Positions 34,871-47,273 of a stretch of DNA of 64,000 bases are shown piece after piece; positions within the stretch are counted from its first letter, which is position 1, and every line of letters begins with the position of its first letter. The translations under genes and the position numbers were made by a program. The DNA comes from Adiantum capillus-veneris (taxonomy: Eukaryota > Streptophyta > Polypodiopsida > Polypodiales > Pteridaceae). Location: positions 82,689,340 to 82,753,339 of the forward strand of contig CM043971.1 of assembly GCA_014529385.2 (NCBI GenBank), written 5' to 3'. Under the pieces are notes generated by a model, which searched no databases, had not been told where the DNA came from, and was given only the letters and a program-made list of their open reading frames with translations.

Positions 34871-36217
34871 TTCTAAAAGGGGTGACAGATAGGTAGGTTA
34901 GGGGTCTAGATTGTGTTTTGAGTTTGTTTTTTAGGAGTTTTAATTTTTCCCACTGATGTGCCTCCTGGAGGTATTCCTTTTGTTTCCTAGTGTGTACAGG
35001 AGCGTGTTGCTATTGATAGGATTGGACCTTCATGGAACCTTCAAATCAAGCGCGACCATCAACACAAACAGGTGTTTCTTGTCCATTAGCATTGCCCTTA
35101 TCTTTTTTGCATCTATGTTTGTCTGCTTTGATTGTGATTGGTAGCATAATATTTAGCGCATTGGCTTAGTATCCAACATTTAATTCAATGTAATGTTTTG
35201 TCATAATCACTTGTTTAAGGTGTAAAAATCAAGCAGTCCGACTAAGCTAGTCTGACCAAGCTAGGTATTAGAAATCTTCTCTTAATACCATGGGGAATGC
35301 CTGCCTAATAAGCAATGGTTACTTAGGTTCTTAATCCGATTTAGGCAGCATTGTATGAAATGTACTAGGGCTTTCTAGTGGGCTTAACCCTATCGACCTT
35401 TAGCTTAAGTATTATAAAGGGAGTTTACTAATGTGATGAGCCTGGGGAATGTAACAGTGTTATATGACCTCCCAAAGTTACAAAATTTAAATGATGAAAA
35501 TGAACAAACAAAAAATCAAAGTGCCACAATGTAAAATTTTAAGCTGGAAGAGAAATCTCAGCTTGATTTGGTACTTCACTCACATGTATTGCCTATGGTA
35601 CTAGAGCCCTAGAGGTTCCCAGTGTGGGCGCTTTTCCTTGAAAAGCAAAAAACCCAAGGCATACAAAATAAGCACACACATCATAATTGAATCAATGTGA
35701 AAAGACCTTGGGGGGTCAAAGAAAAAGTAATCAGTCAGGCGATGATTTCATGAGAAATTCCTTTTATGGTAGCTTAACTACAAGGTTTTCTAGATATAGC
35801 CTCTAGTCAGCCCTTGAACATGAATACTTGGCTCTCGCGATTAAACAACTTAATTGACCACAGAAAGTTAAGAAGCTTACCCATGGTATTAATACTTGAT
35901 CTCTAGTGCCTTTCGACCGTCAAATTAGTGACCCCAGACTTGTTTAATTTTTTGCCTTTACATCTGTTTATGCATTTGATTACATTGTAATTTAATGTTC
36001 ATTGCTAACAAATTGTTTGAAATTCTTTGACCAATCAATGTGTCTACCTAAAACTGCATATGCTTTTTATGAGAATGCAATTACTGTGCCAATGTTGTTT
36101 GATTTTGCAGTGACTGAAGAAGGCTAAGGACATTCATCTCAAATGCTCTTCCACCTCGACGAACCAGCTTCAACTCAATAGCTTCCGAGGACGGAATCTA
36201 CATCAGGAAGGGGGGCA
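34871..36217 (+). other. Non-coding 3' part and polypurine tract of the young element
   Basis: About 1.35 kb without a gene. The last 180 bases (about 36034-36217) recur, inverted, at 63817-64000, so this part is conserved in the family. The purine tract AGGAAGGGGGGCA lies directly before the 3' LTR. Confidence 0.8.
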
Positions 36218-36510
36218 TGTTAACCCTCACGGCACACGGACACCGATCACCTACGACGGACGTGTATTATGTATTCGATAGAGTCAGGTACCGGGCTTGT
36301 CGGACCAATAGGGAAAGGTAGAGTGATCGCCGATGAGAGGCGCACTTTAACTTGGACATTCAAGGGATTAGTTGGTTAAGCATGGGCGCCCAAGTGTGAA
36401 TGGGGTGAGCTCCTATAAAAGCCAACTAAACCTAATTTTTACTCATTCTCTCATTTGTGCAATTGAAGAGTGCTCTTGCTCCATCTCCATCTTCTTCTTC
36501 TTCACCTCCT

Positions 36511-36542
<32 letters not shown>

Positions 36543-36793
36543 GGAGAGTGTGTGTGCGATCGAGCATTACGAAGGCACGACGGCGGCGAAGCGGTTGAGC
36601 GCGGCACGACTGCAGCTTCTTCTTCATCGCGGCGAGGAATCCACCACGAAGGCGAGCGTAGAGCGGTGAGTGACACACCCTTTGTTTTCTTGAGCTTGCT
36701 AGTTTAGGCTTGTTGTGTGCTTGGAGCCGTTTGTGGCTCGCATACGGTGTATTGGCAAGTCCCTTGCTTCGACAGTGCGGCAAGGAGCGCACA
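36218..36793 (+). repeat. 3' LTR of the young element
   Basis: 576 bp, near-identical to the 5' LTR. The right target duplication CCATG is at 36794-36798. Confidence 0.95.
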
Positions 36794-36812
36794 CCATGAA
36801 GCAATCGAAGAA

Positions 36813-37684
36813 ATGGAGGAGGATCTGACAGCTGTGGCAATTTATGCCATTAGCTGCATCACGGCTTGTGCTCATGGCACGCGACGTCGAAAGAACGCAG
36901 CAGTAGGAATATGGTACATGAAACCACGCAGTATCCACTTCTGGCGCACATTCTTCCAATTCACAGAGGGAGATGACCTGAGGTTTGAGGAGAACCTAAG
37001 AATTCCTCGAGCTTGCTTTGACCAGGTATGTGCTCTGGTGTCAGAGGAGTTGCAGCAATGACCAATCTCACAACAAATACGAGAAGATGTTCCAACACGT
37101 TCATTGTCCGTGCGCAAGAAGGTGGCAATTTCACTACATTTGTTGGGTGTCAGCGGTCCACTGCACAACATGGCTGGATGCCTGGGATGTGCAACGATAT
37201 CCGAGTTCTCGGAAACTCCTCTATCTATACATTGGCACAATCCAATGCCATATTCAATGGCCCCGCTATCACCTTCGGTCGTCATCAACTAAGAGAGCTC
37301 ATCATCGGCGATGGAGGATACCTCAACCTACCCTGGTTGGTGATTTTGTTTCCAGTCATAGAGAATGAAGCACAACAACAAACTTTCAATTACAAGCTCT
37401 CCAGCACACTTATCATCGTGGAGCACACGTTTGGCCGCCTCAAGCAAATGTGGGGCTACCTTCTACAACACGTTCGAAACCCAGATGTGGAGTTTCTACC
37501 AAAGTTAATTGTGGCATGTTGTATCCTGCACAACATATGGGTGGACTTGGGAGTGCAGGGGATAACAACTGCAGATGATGAAGCGTTGTTGGATGACTCT
37601 ACAATAGCACCTACCCCACAAGTGCTACCTGGATGCACTAGGGACGTCCTTTTCGAATACATGAGGATATCAGGGTTGCTATGA
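36813..37684 (+). pseudogene. PIF/Harbinger transposase, internally deleted
   Basis: Begins at ATG 36813 (MEEDLTAVAIYAISC), 15 bases right of the LTR element's target duplication, so the insertion lies just before the coding region. It reads WYMKPRSIHFWRTFF, then a TGA (about 37060) and a block with SVRKKVAISLHLLG. The frame then jumps, near 37175, to GMCNDIRVLGNSS, GDGGYLNLPWLV, VEHTFGRLKQMW and CCILHNIWVDLG. The second and third catalytic positions are present, but the helix-turn-helix and first catalytic Asp region (about 100 residues) are missing. It cannot be an active transposase. It differs clearly from the transposase at 28552-29889. Confidence 0.85.
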
Positions 37685-37854
37685 GGATACTCGCAAGATT
37701 CCTTGTATTGTTAACTTCATAATAGGGTTTATTGCAATTTTGGTCTATTTTTAATTTTAATTTGCAACTTTAGTGCCCTTTTATTGTTTTGCAACAGTGT
37801 GTTGTGTTCCAGTTTACGAGAGGTGTTGGAGCTCCTGCTGTTTATGAGATGGAT

Positions 37855-37967
<113 letters not shown>

Positions 37968-38421
37968 GAATTATTTATGGAGGAACTTGTGAAGTACGAT
38001 ATCAGAGAGTACATGAAAATTTTTAGCAAACACTTTAAATCAGACGTTTAAACTTGTATAGTAAGATCCTATGTTTAATGTTGGCCTTTCATGGGATATT
38101 TTATCCATCTAATACCTTCAACAAAATGCAATATAAAATGTCTACTAAACACAAACTTAATTTGTACACTTACTGCCTGGTGTAATTGCTACATGCAAAT
38201 ATTGCATAGAAAGCCAATAAAAGAAATTAATAAACTCTATTATGAAAATTGGCTGTCACAACTTGTTCACACTTTGTGCCATACTCATAGAGTTTGAGTG
38301 AAAACACTATAGGCCGATGTCAGAGAGTGACATAAATGTAGATAAGACTAATGAAAGGTGGACAAGTTCCATATGAGGAAAAACAAAGACAACAAGGACA
38401 TTACATGACCTAGATGATAAC

Positions 38422-38872
38422 CTACTCCATGTGAGGGTCTTGGGGTTTTCGAATAAACGCAATGCACTTCGCAATTTCGCCCAAAGAGGAGCAAATTGCA
38501 TCTGTGCCCTCACGCATTGTTTGAAGCCTGGCATGCTTGATTTCTAATGCTTGGTGGTCTCTAGCCTCCTCGCGTGCATCTCTTTGACGCTCAGCCTCCT
38601 CAAAGCACCTTGCACGACCAACCTCAGACTCCTCGTAGATAGTTGTCAGTCTTTTGGTTGTTTCGACTAGATCCTTGATGGTCCCAGCCTGCACTCGCGG
38701 ACGACGTTTTCGTTTCACTCCCCCTGAGGAGGAGTCCTCAACAGAATCTTGGCCACCCATATCAGTTGGTGTGTGGGCATCTTCGGTGTCATCCCCTACA
38801 AGGTAAAAGGTAGCATTTAGTGTACATATACACACACATAACACACGCAAAGAGAGAGAGAGAGGGAGAGAG

Positions 38873-38967
<95 letters not shown>

Positions 38968-39898
38968 CACCATGCTCACCTGTTGGAGCAGTGTCGTCAG
39001 GATGGGAGTAGACCAAATTGGCTCCAACATCCACATTGCGATCGCCAGCAAACAATTGAACCATTTTGTCGTAGAGATCACTAGGAAAATCATCGGTCGG
39101 CAAGCCTTTATCGCGTCTCTCTACTAGAGACATTTGCCAGAAACTGTTCCATCCTGAAGGAATGTGATTCTCATAGTCTCGAATCCTATTGAACATCCCA
39201 CTGATTTTTTCCCACTTGTTCTTGCATTGACTTTTAGTGTGATGGAGACCACTAGCTCGACAGATGTCTGCGATCGTTTGCCATCGATCCTTCTTCCTAA
39301 TTAGAAGCCCACCTTCCATGATTCGGACCTCTAGTTCCTTTTTGGCTTCCACCAAGATGATCACCTCGTGTGGACACCAATTCACACGTCCCCCTGTGGA
39401 CGTTGCTTTAGTGGGAACTGGCTGACACACATTGCGAGAAGATGGCAACATAGCGGTTGTGGTTGGAGTGGTGTTGGATCCCCCCTCGACAGTGGCGGTG
39501 TTGCTATCACTTGAGACTGGAATCGGAGCCAACCTTGTCCCACCACCCACCGCACAATTTGGAGCAATTGGCGATCGCAACTGTGGTGGGTGTGGTTGGA
39601 AAGGAGGGTTGGTTGGCAACGCCGAAGTTCCATGGAGTGTAGGACGAGCCGCAGCTAAGCATTGGAGTGAACCTGGCCGACTAGTAAAGACAGATGTTGG
39701 CCCTCGAGCCCCGAATTGTATTGGCCTTCCATGGGGGCGAACAAGACGAGGAGCATGCACTGCGACCGCCTGTAGTTGCGATACTGCAGGTGGCGGTGGC
39801 GTTTCACAATCCTCCTCCATGAAATGCATCTCGTTTTCCATTTGTGTGGAGGGCACACTTTGTTGAGAGTCATCCAGCCACATGGAGTTGAGGTCCAT
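38422..39898 (-). CDS. Myb/trihelix-like DNA-binding gene of the Harbinger element
   Basis: Two exons on the minus strand: 39898-38980 and 38795-38422. The intron 38979-38796 has GT (GTGAGC) and AG (TTGTAG) borders, is in phase 1 and restores a continuous frame of 430 residues. The start is taken as [14 protein letters not shown]-rich N-terminal part precedes a Myb/trihelix-type domain: [58 protein letters not shown]. The second exon gives KRKRRPRV, a likely nuclear signal, and a coiled coil ([19 protein letters not shown]). PIF/Harbinger elements carry such a protein to bind transposon ends and help the transposase. No stop codon interrupts it, so it may still be expressed. Confidence 0.75.
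38850..38963. repeat. (GA)n microsatellite inside the intron
   Basis: About 114 bp of GA with two small interruptions, entirely within the intron of the Myb-like gene. Confidence 0.97.
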
Positions 39899-40034
39899 GG
39901 AGGTAGGTCTCACTTGCAAATTGTCAAACCCACAGCACATTAGGTACAGAGACTGGTTGGTTCGCCACAAGAACGAATGCACAATCCAAATTTAATAACT
40001 TAAATACTCTATATTATGCAATTTATTATTAACA

Positions 40035-40389
<355 letters not shown>

Positions 40390-40776
40390 TATCGAGCGCG
40401 CTCACTGTTCAATGCCTAGGCCATTCGTCATGGTACTTGCAGCTATACAGGTGTTGCGCAATTCCGCCTGAAGTTTTAGATATGGTGGCCACCATGAGAA
40501 GGTAGCCTGTGCGAGGCACTGTGAGTTGATGAAGAAGCCTTTCGCGCCACTTTCCAATGCAGCCATTGTTGCAGGTCCCGATGTGTAGGTCACCAGTAAA
40601 TAGGTAGTGAGTTACCTTCTCCCCCCAGTCAAGATGCACGGCGGCCATTGTGGGGGGTGGTTCAACCACCCACCAGACTAGCAGCTGCTTCGCCCTTTTC
40701 GGCAGTTTAGGCGACTGTATGGGAAAATACATGTTATGGAAAGGTCTGCTTAGCGGCGATTTTGGAGACCCTACGG

Positions 40777-40786
40777 GAAGGCGCTC
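40777..40786 (-). repeat. Right terminal inverted repeat
   Basis: GAAGGCGCTC followed by TTA at 40787-40789; exact inverse of the left end. Confidence 0.7.
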
Positions 40787-40789
40787 TTA

Positions 40790-41684
40790 TAACGTGCACA
40801 TGCACCGTTCGCTCCTCAGGTCATTCGCCAATGAATGGCTGCTTGCCGACTACAACCTTGCGCACATGTGAAGCGTCCGTTGAAGGAACGCCTGCTATTT
40901 TCTTGGTAATGAGGGCACTGCAGGTAGACGAACAACTCCATGCCACAACTTGTCAGCTTTTGCAGGACTGCATGATGCTAAGCCTTCTTCCCACTGCATG
41001 AATGTAGGTGAGCGTTTCTCAACGTGCTGGGGGGGGGGGGGGGGGGGCTCCATTATGATCATGACGTTCAGCATCCGTTGCTTGAAGGACATGGTCGTGG
41101 CGGGGCCTATTGATGTGGAGGGTGCTTTTCTGCCGAACATATGGCCGAACGGTGCCATGTGCGCACCATAGGAGCTAAAGGGCTCGTTATTAGAGGTTGG
41201 GATGGTGTGACCATTGAAGGTTTGCTAGCCAAAGAGGCTAAAGCCTTGACTCTTTCTGACCATCCAATGAGCTTGAGACAAGAAAAAGTGCACTCCACCT
41301 GGGATTAACCATCTGTAAGAATGCAACTGGCCCATTAAAGAGCACCCATGTGCTATCACATGAGTACCATGGTTGGGTTTGGGGGCAATGTTTGCTTGCT
41401 CCTTTGCCATCTTGATACTTGGTTAGATGGATTTTGCAAATGCTGACAAGAGGGGGAACTAAGTGCAAGAATCATCACCCTTGATCATTGGGTGCAAATA
41501 ATCAAGATGATAAATCGATTGTTTACTCAAAAAGCACAGATCGCCAAATCGAATATACACCTCTCAGGGAAGGCCCCCAGCCATGTTGGAACTTACTAAC
41601 CCATGCATTGGAGTTTTGTTTAATTCAAATTTGTGAATATGCCTTTGTCAAATCAACGAAGAAGATTTGCTTCTACGGTTACAA
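40790..41684. other. No gene; G19 homopolymer
   Basis: Spacer between the Harbinger element and the Gypsy LTR. It holds a 19-base G run at 41029-41047. No coding motif seen. Confidence 0.5.
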
Positions 41685-42295
41685 TGTAACAGACTTGGAC
41701 ACTCCAAGTCAAGATTCTACCGCGACACGATAGGAATTCACTTCAAAAGAGTTCACAGTTACAATTGATTCGACACGGCGTGACGGAATTCCGTGCCTAG
41801 AGATATTGGCCCCAGAGACTGGCGCCCCTTTCGGTATTTCTTTTTGTATTAATCTGTTGTACAAAGTACATGGGAGTGGTTGGGTCTCACTCTCAGACTC
41901 TACGTCCAGATGCTCTGAGAAGTGGGAGCCCAACTACAGTTATAAAGAGTTACAAGGGTTGCTAAAAGCAGAGCCCCAAAAGCTGAAAATTAAAAGCTTT
42001 CACAAATAAAGCATATCCTCTCATAAGACATTGCTTGATTAAAATAAAGCAACAAGGCTCTCTCTCTCTCTTTCTCTTGCGTAGAATAAAGCGAGCCAAA
42101 AGCTACCACTGCTTTTTTCCATACGCAATCTGCCACGTCAGCAAGTCCCGCTTTTTGCATCGTGAATCACGGAGATCCGTACTGTAGTGCCACATCAGCA
42201 TTCAACGTGAATCTCGGGAGTTCTTGGTTGCCAGAGAGAGTGTATGTGTGTTTCTGTTGCCCCATTTGGCTACGCCACATCCCCTGTTTGTGACA
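41685..42295 (-). repeat. 3' LTR of outer Gypsy
   Basis: 611 bp; matches 56818-57435 with scattered substitutions and small indels. Confidence 0.95.
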
Positions 42296-42893
42296 TACCC
42301 CCCTCTTGAAGGCATTGTAATCGCCCTCGATTACGCCTGCAGAACAGACAGAGGCCATAAAATGTCTTAGCAGACACTGGATGTTAGTACGAATGCACTA
42401 GGAACACACATCTAGCACATGTACCACTCGACAGTCACATCACACGACATCATAGGACATCACTCGACATCACATGGCAAATCACATTCAAAATTCATTC
42501 GGATCTCAGACCATGATTTATCGGCAACCTTTTTAGCAATCGCATCTAGATCCACTCGGGACCTCATAGATGCCCGATTGACTAAACCTTATTGCAACAA
42601 TTTCTATTGAGATCTTTCATACTAAAATGTTGCAGTCTTTTCGTCTATCAGTTCCCGCACTTAAACAAGTCAAGAACAAATCAGTATCATATTATCGGAA
42701 ATTCCAGTTCATAAAGTCATACAACAGAATATTATCAGCTCACAGTATCCCTAAAACTCAAAGAGACATCAGTGACTTTAATATCAAAAATCGAGGCAAT
42801 CCGTTGACAAAGGAGTGGAACGACTCCCCTCTTGTGCATACCTGCTGCACCAGATTCCGCCCAAGCTGAGTTCGGGGTTCCATTTGGAATAGA
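42296..42893 (-). other. 3' untranslated part of outer Gypsy
   Basis: About 600 bp between the pol stop and the 3' LTR. It ends in the purine tract (plus strand TACCCCCCTCTTGAAGG). No gene seen. Confidence 0.7.
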
Positions 42894-45342
42894 CTATGCT
42901 AAACCAAAAGCTTCAAGGTAAAGAGTCACAATTTGAGGAGTATCTACTAGGTCCTCCTCCTCCATCCACTTCACATCCAATGCAGGATAGTTCTTGAATT
43001 TAACCAAGAACTGCCTTATCACTTTACCCTTAATCTTTCTGTCTTTATGTGCCAATATATGTTCTGGAACAAGGATCTCCTCATTTTCTTCCACTTTGGG
43101 TCGCTCATCAGGCTCCCTATCTTCAGGTACATCGCCTTTAAAAGGCTTCAGGAGACTCACACGAAAAGCATTGTGAATTCTCCAAGTGTCAGGCAGCTTC
43201 AGTCTAAAGGAGACATCATTTATCTTTTCGGAAATCTGGAAAGGTCCATAGTATCTCATACTAAGATTTGGAAAAAGCCTCTCCTTTCCCTTTTTCTTTA
43301 TCAGGTGTGCCTTCTCAAACCTTAAGCGCACCCAATCATTCTCCTTCAATTTCAAATCACGACGATGGCAATCTGCTACCTTTTTCTGTCTTTCTTGAGA
43401 TTTCTGCAAAGCCTCACGGACCTTGGCAAAAGTCGTGTCCAAGTCACACGTGTACTCATCGGCTTCAAAAATCTTATCTTTCGTGCTTAGGAAGGGTGGA
43501 ACCTTTGTAGTACCTTCAATAATCTCAAATGGCGCCCTCCTCGTTGAAGAGTGTATTGTGTTATTGTAGGCAAATTCCGCCAAAGGTAAATACTTTTCCC
43601 ATTCAGTCTTCTGATCCGAGATGTAAGACTTCAATAAATCTAGTACCACTGAATTGACAATCTCTGATTGCCCGTCAGCCTACGGGTGGAACGATGATGA
43701 GAACTGCAACTGCGTGCCAATGTTCTCCCAAATAGCCTTCCAAAACAAACTCGTGAATCTGTGGTCCCAGACAATCGTCTCAGGCATGCCATGTAATCTG
43801 AAGATGTGGGCCACAAACAGTCTCGCTAAGTGATCCGGCTTGATTGTTTTCTTCACTGGAATGAAATGAGCTTGCTTGCTAAATCTATCAATAACAGTCC
43901 AGATACCATCGTGACCACTCTGTGTTCTCGAGAGATCAAAAATGAAATCCATTGTGATACTTTCCCAGGGGCGGGCGGGTATGGGTAAAGGTTGTAACAA
44001 TCCCTATGCTTTATGCCTGTCAAACTTGACCTTCTGGCATAGCAAGCAATTGTGCACAAAATCGTCCACGTGCTTCTTGAGTCTCGGCCAAAAGAAGTAT
44101 CTCTCCACACCTTTCAAGGTGGTAGCAATGCCACGGTGACCCGTAAAAGGTGGACAGTGGCATTCGGTCATAACCTTTTCCCTTAACGGCAGCTGTGTAA
44201 CGCACAACATGGTTTTCCTCATCAAGTAGCCATCCAAAATGGACTATCCCGCTACTATCTCCCTATACCGTATCCAAGTGAAAATATCTGCAAAATTTGT
44301 ATCTTGGCATAATGATCGACCATATCCTCAAAGCTCTTATGATGTATCACAAAAATAGCCAGAACCAACGGCTTCCGGGACAAAGCATCTGCCACCAAAT
44401 TCTTTTGTCCCTACACATGGACAATCTGGAAGTGAAACTGTGACAAGATGTTTGCCCACCGCATCTGCTTTTTCAATAGTTTCTTCTGTGACAAGAAGTA
44501 GCATAAACTCTGATGGTCTGTGAAGATAGTAAAATCCGCTCCAAGTAGGTAATGTCGCCACTGAGTAAGAGCATGGATAGCCGCCAAAAGCTCTTTCTCA
44601 TAAATCTATGCTGTCAATTCCGGCCTTGAGAACAATCGGCTCTCGTAGGCAATGAAATGGACTTCTTGCATTAAAATCGCACCCAGACTACGACCACAAC
44701 ATCACAATATACTTCGAAAGACTTTTGCAAATTTGACAAAGTCAAAACTGGTCCTGTAGTCAATTTCTCTTTCAATGTCTGAAAGGCAGTCACCTCTGTG
44801 GGTCCCCACGAGAAAGGGACTCCTTTTTGCGTCAACATATGCAAAGGGGAAGCAACCTCTGCAAACTTTCTAATGAACTACCTATAGTACGAACACAAGC
44901 CCAAGAAACTTCTAACTTCATGGACATTCTTGAAATCGGGCCAATCACGGATAGTCTCTATCTTGGTCGGGTCCATGTGCACTCCTGCTGCTGAGACAAT
45001 GTGTCCCAAAAAGTGTATCTCGGGTAGGAAAAAATCACTTTTCTTCGCATTAATCACCAACTTGTGATCCCGTAATGCCTGAAAGACCTGTAGTAAATGT
45101 TCTCTATGTTCTGCCTCATCCTTGGAGAAAACAATGATGTCGTCATAGAAGGTGCCAACAAATACTCTGTACTCTCGAAAAATCATGTCCATCATCCAGT
45201 TAAATGTTGCAGGAGCATTAGTTAGGCCAAAAGGTATTACCAAAAACTCAAATAACCCAAAAGTCGTCCGAAAAGCTGTCTTGTAGACATCTCCCGGCGT
45301 GATTCGGATCTGATGATATCCGCTCTTCAAATCGATCCTACT
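42894..45342 (-). pseudogene. Outer Gypsy pol, C-terminal part
   Basis: Starting at 45342 the minus strand enters RT at SRIDLKSGYHQIRI, with FYDDIIVFSKDE as the catalytic box; most Gypsy elements have a small hydrophobic residue where this has Tyr. RNase H remnants (44878-44337) are frameshifted. The integrase zinc domain (GHRGIATT, CLLCQKVKFDRHKA, 44237-44004) and core (WESITMDFIFDL, 44000-43680) follow. The integrase C-terminus and a chromodomain (QFLVKFKNYPALDVKWMEEED) lie at 43649-42894. In-frame TAGs separate the blocks at 44001-44003 and 43680-43682; the second falls where FHPQADGQ is expected, so CAG to TAG. The chromodomain may steer insertion to marked chromatin. Confidence 0.9.
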
Positions 45343-46924
45343 TGTAACATTAAATGGCCTAGTAACTTGTGTGTAGCTAAAAATAGCATGAACATAGTGA
45401 GCATTTCATTAGAATAGATTCCTAATGAGAATAACAAGAGTGCTCGGGTAGAGAGAGCAACAAAAATCATAACACCTAGTTAGATAGTATGAACAATACT
45501 TCAAAAGAGAGAGAAATTAAGCTATTGACAACAGTTAGGACCAGATTTACATGGAGCCGGTCCCCCCTCCAAAAGGCTTTGTATTATAGGTTTCTCCCAT
45601 CAAGAGAGACATTTTACAATACAATTCTTTGTGGTCCTTCAATACTAGCTAGTGCAATGAAGATGGAAGCTTCAAGCACTAAACAAAACACTTATAAAAC
45701 ACAACATCAATTCCCTCGCGGTCTTAGACCCAAGACCTCACACGCCTTCGAAGATGGTGAGAGCTAGCAGGGTATGAGAGTAGATTGAGAGGAAGAAGGA
45801 GTAGTCTTGCGAGAAAGATGTACATCTCCTCACATAATCACTCATATTAGCATAGCATAGCTAAGTAATTAGCATGGTAGAGGATATGAGCATGCATTGA
45901 AGCTTGGATCTTGGTTGGATTTGCATCACAAAGCCATGAGTTGTTGGTGTAGGCCTCCTTTCGCACAAGCTTGGAGTAGGTGATAAGCTTTCCATTAAAG
46001 CTTGAGAAGGAGAGAGAGAGTCACACATGAGCTTGTGTGAGTGTGTGTGGAAAATGACTTGATAAAATCAGCCCCCTCTCTCTCTTGGTCGACCCCTCTT
46101 GCTATTTGCTCATGCTACCACCCCATTGGACCTCTCCAGGCTTAGCCAATAGGATTTCAGAGCATAAGTGATAGCCTTCTGACATGTGTCCCCCTTTCCC
46201 CTTTTGTGAGAGCTTTAAGTAATTAATTAATGCAACTAAACTCTCATTAGACCCCTTTGTCTCCTGGCCAATAGGAATTAGGCAAGCCATTGGGCTATTG
46301 AATGCTCATTGGACCCCTTGGGAGACTGTCCAATAGTCTTCTAGAGAGCTTAATTCTTATTGTTTTTTTATTAAGTATTTTTAAATTAATTAAACTAGAT
46401 CTACTCTAGCCTAATTCTCATTGGTCCACCTCCATGGCCATCCAATAGGATTTGAGTACACCTTGTGGGCATCTGGCCTAGGGAGCTAACATGTGTCCCT
46501 CATTCCATTTGTGTAAAGGGAGCTTGTGTGTGTGTGTGTGTGTGTGTTTCTCTCTCATCCCCTACTTGCAAGGCTCGCCCCCTCCTTTGTAGGAGTTGTG
46601 AAGACATTTTGGTACACACACAATTGCATCCAATTTCCCTAGTGTTTGACCTTTGGACACAACCTTTGAATTTTGGAACCTTAGAATTTTGGAAGTCTTA
46701 ATGGGCTGAACCTTAGGGTCTTTAAAGCCCATTGTTGCACCTTGATCTTTTGCAGATGGCCCCCCCTTTGGATCCCTATTTTCCCTCCTTTGGATCCCTA
46801 CTATGGCCGGTCTGCCAGCTTAACCAATATTCTAGCTTTTTCTCCCCTGGTACTTCCCCATATTAAATGATCAGTTTAACATGAGAAAATCATTTACGAG
46901 AATTAGATATTAGTTATTATGACA
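45343..46924 (-). repeat. 3' LTR of inner Gypsy
   Basis: 1,582 bp, matching 52593-54193. It includes a (GT)n tract at about 46527-46548. Confidence 0.95.
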
Positions 46925-47273
46925 TTACCTCTCTCTTGAATCATAGTCATCCTCGACTATGGGGTAGAGAAGATAAAGCCTATTTATTAGTCCTGTTTCT
47001 AGCAGGTAGAGGATCCCTATGTTACCCTCTGACATCGTTCTAGAATGGATGACTAGTCCATTTGGTGCTTGAGAGCCTAAGCTGCCACAAGCATGTCTGC
47101 ACATTAGTCCTATCAATCTTCCATAGTAGAGTGACAAGCTCTACTTGGTGTTTGGGAGACGTTGTCTCCGCAAACTTGATCTAAGCATGCATACTACTTC
47201 ATTTTTGTGCACAATAAAGAAAAAGAGAGTCTTATAAGACAAAAACTTTGTTCATTTTTAAACATTTATTTGC
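46925..47273 (-). other. 3' untranslated part of inner Gypsy
   Basis: About 350 bp between the chromodomain stop and the 3' LTR, with a purine tract next to the LTR (AAGAGAGAGG on the minus strand). Confidence 0.7.

Larger units (their letters stand above)
31109..36793 (+). mobile_element. Young non-autonomous LTR retroelement, tRNA-Asp primed
   Basis: 5,685 bp with LTRs at 31109-31682 and 36218-36793 that by eye differ by one substitution (31280 region, T/C in CATGGGYGCCC) and microsatellite length. The duplication CCATG flanks it at 31104-31108 and 36794-36798. A tRNA-Asp primer site and a purine tract are present. It encodes a retropepsin-like domain and two further ORFs, but no reverse transcriptase, RNase H or integrase, so it depends on enzymes made elsewhere. 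Near-identical LTRs point to recent insertion into the Harbinger element. Relatives are at 59928-63229 and 63230-64000. Confidence 0.95.

Noticed and set aside
36372-36840. Frames within the LTRs (also 31263-31558 and 63102-63566)
   Set aside because: They recur in every LTR copy, include the microsatellite and end without a domain; LTR sequence, not genes.
38789-39982. Single 397-codon frame running from the trihelix domain through the CT tract
   Set aside because: The Leu-Ser part is an intron with good GT-AG borders; splicing joins the domain to a coiled-coil exon in frame.
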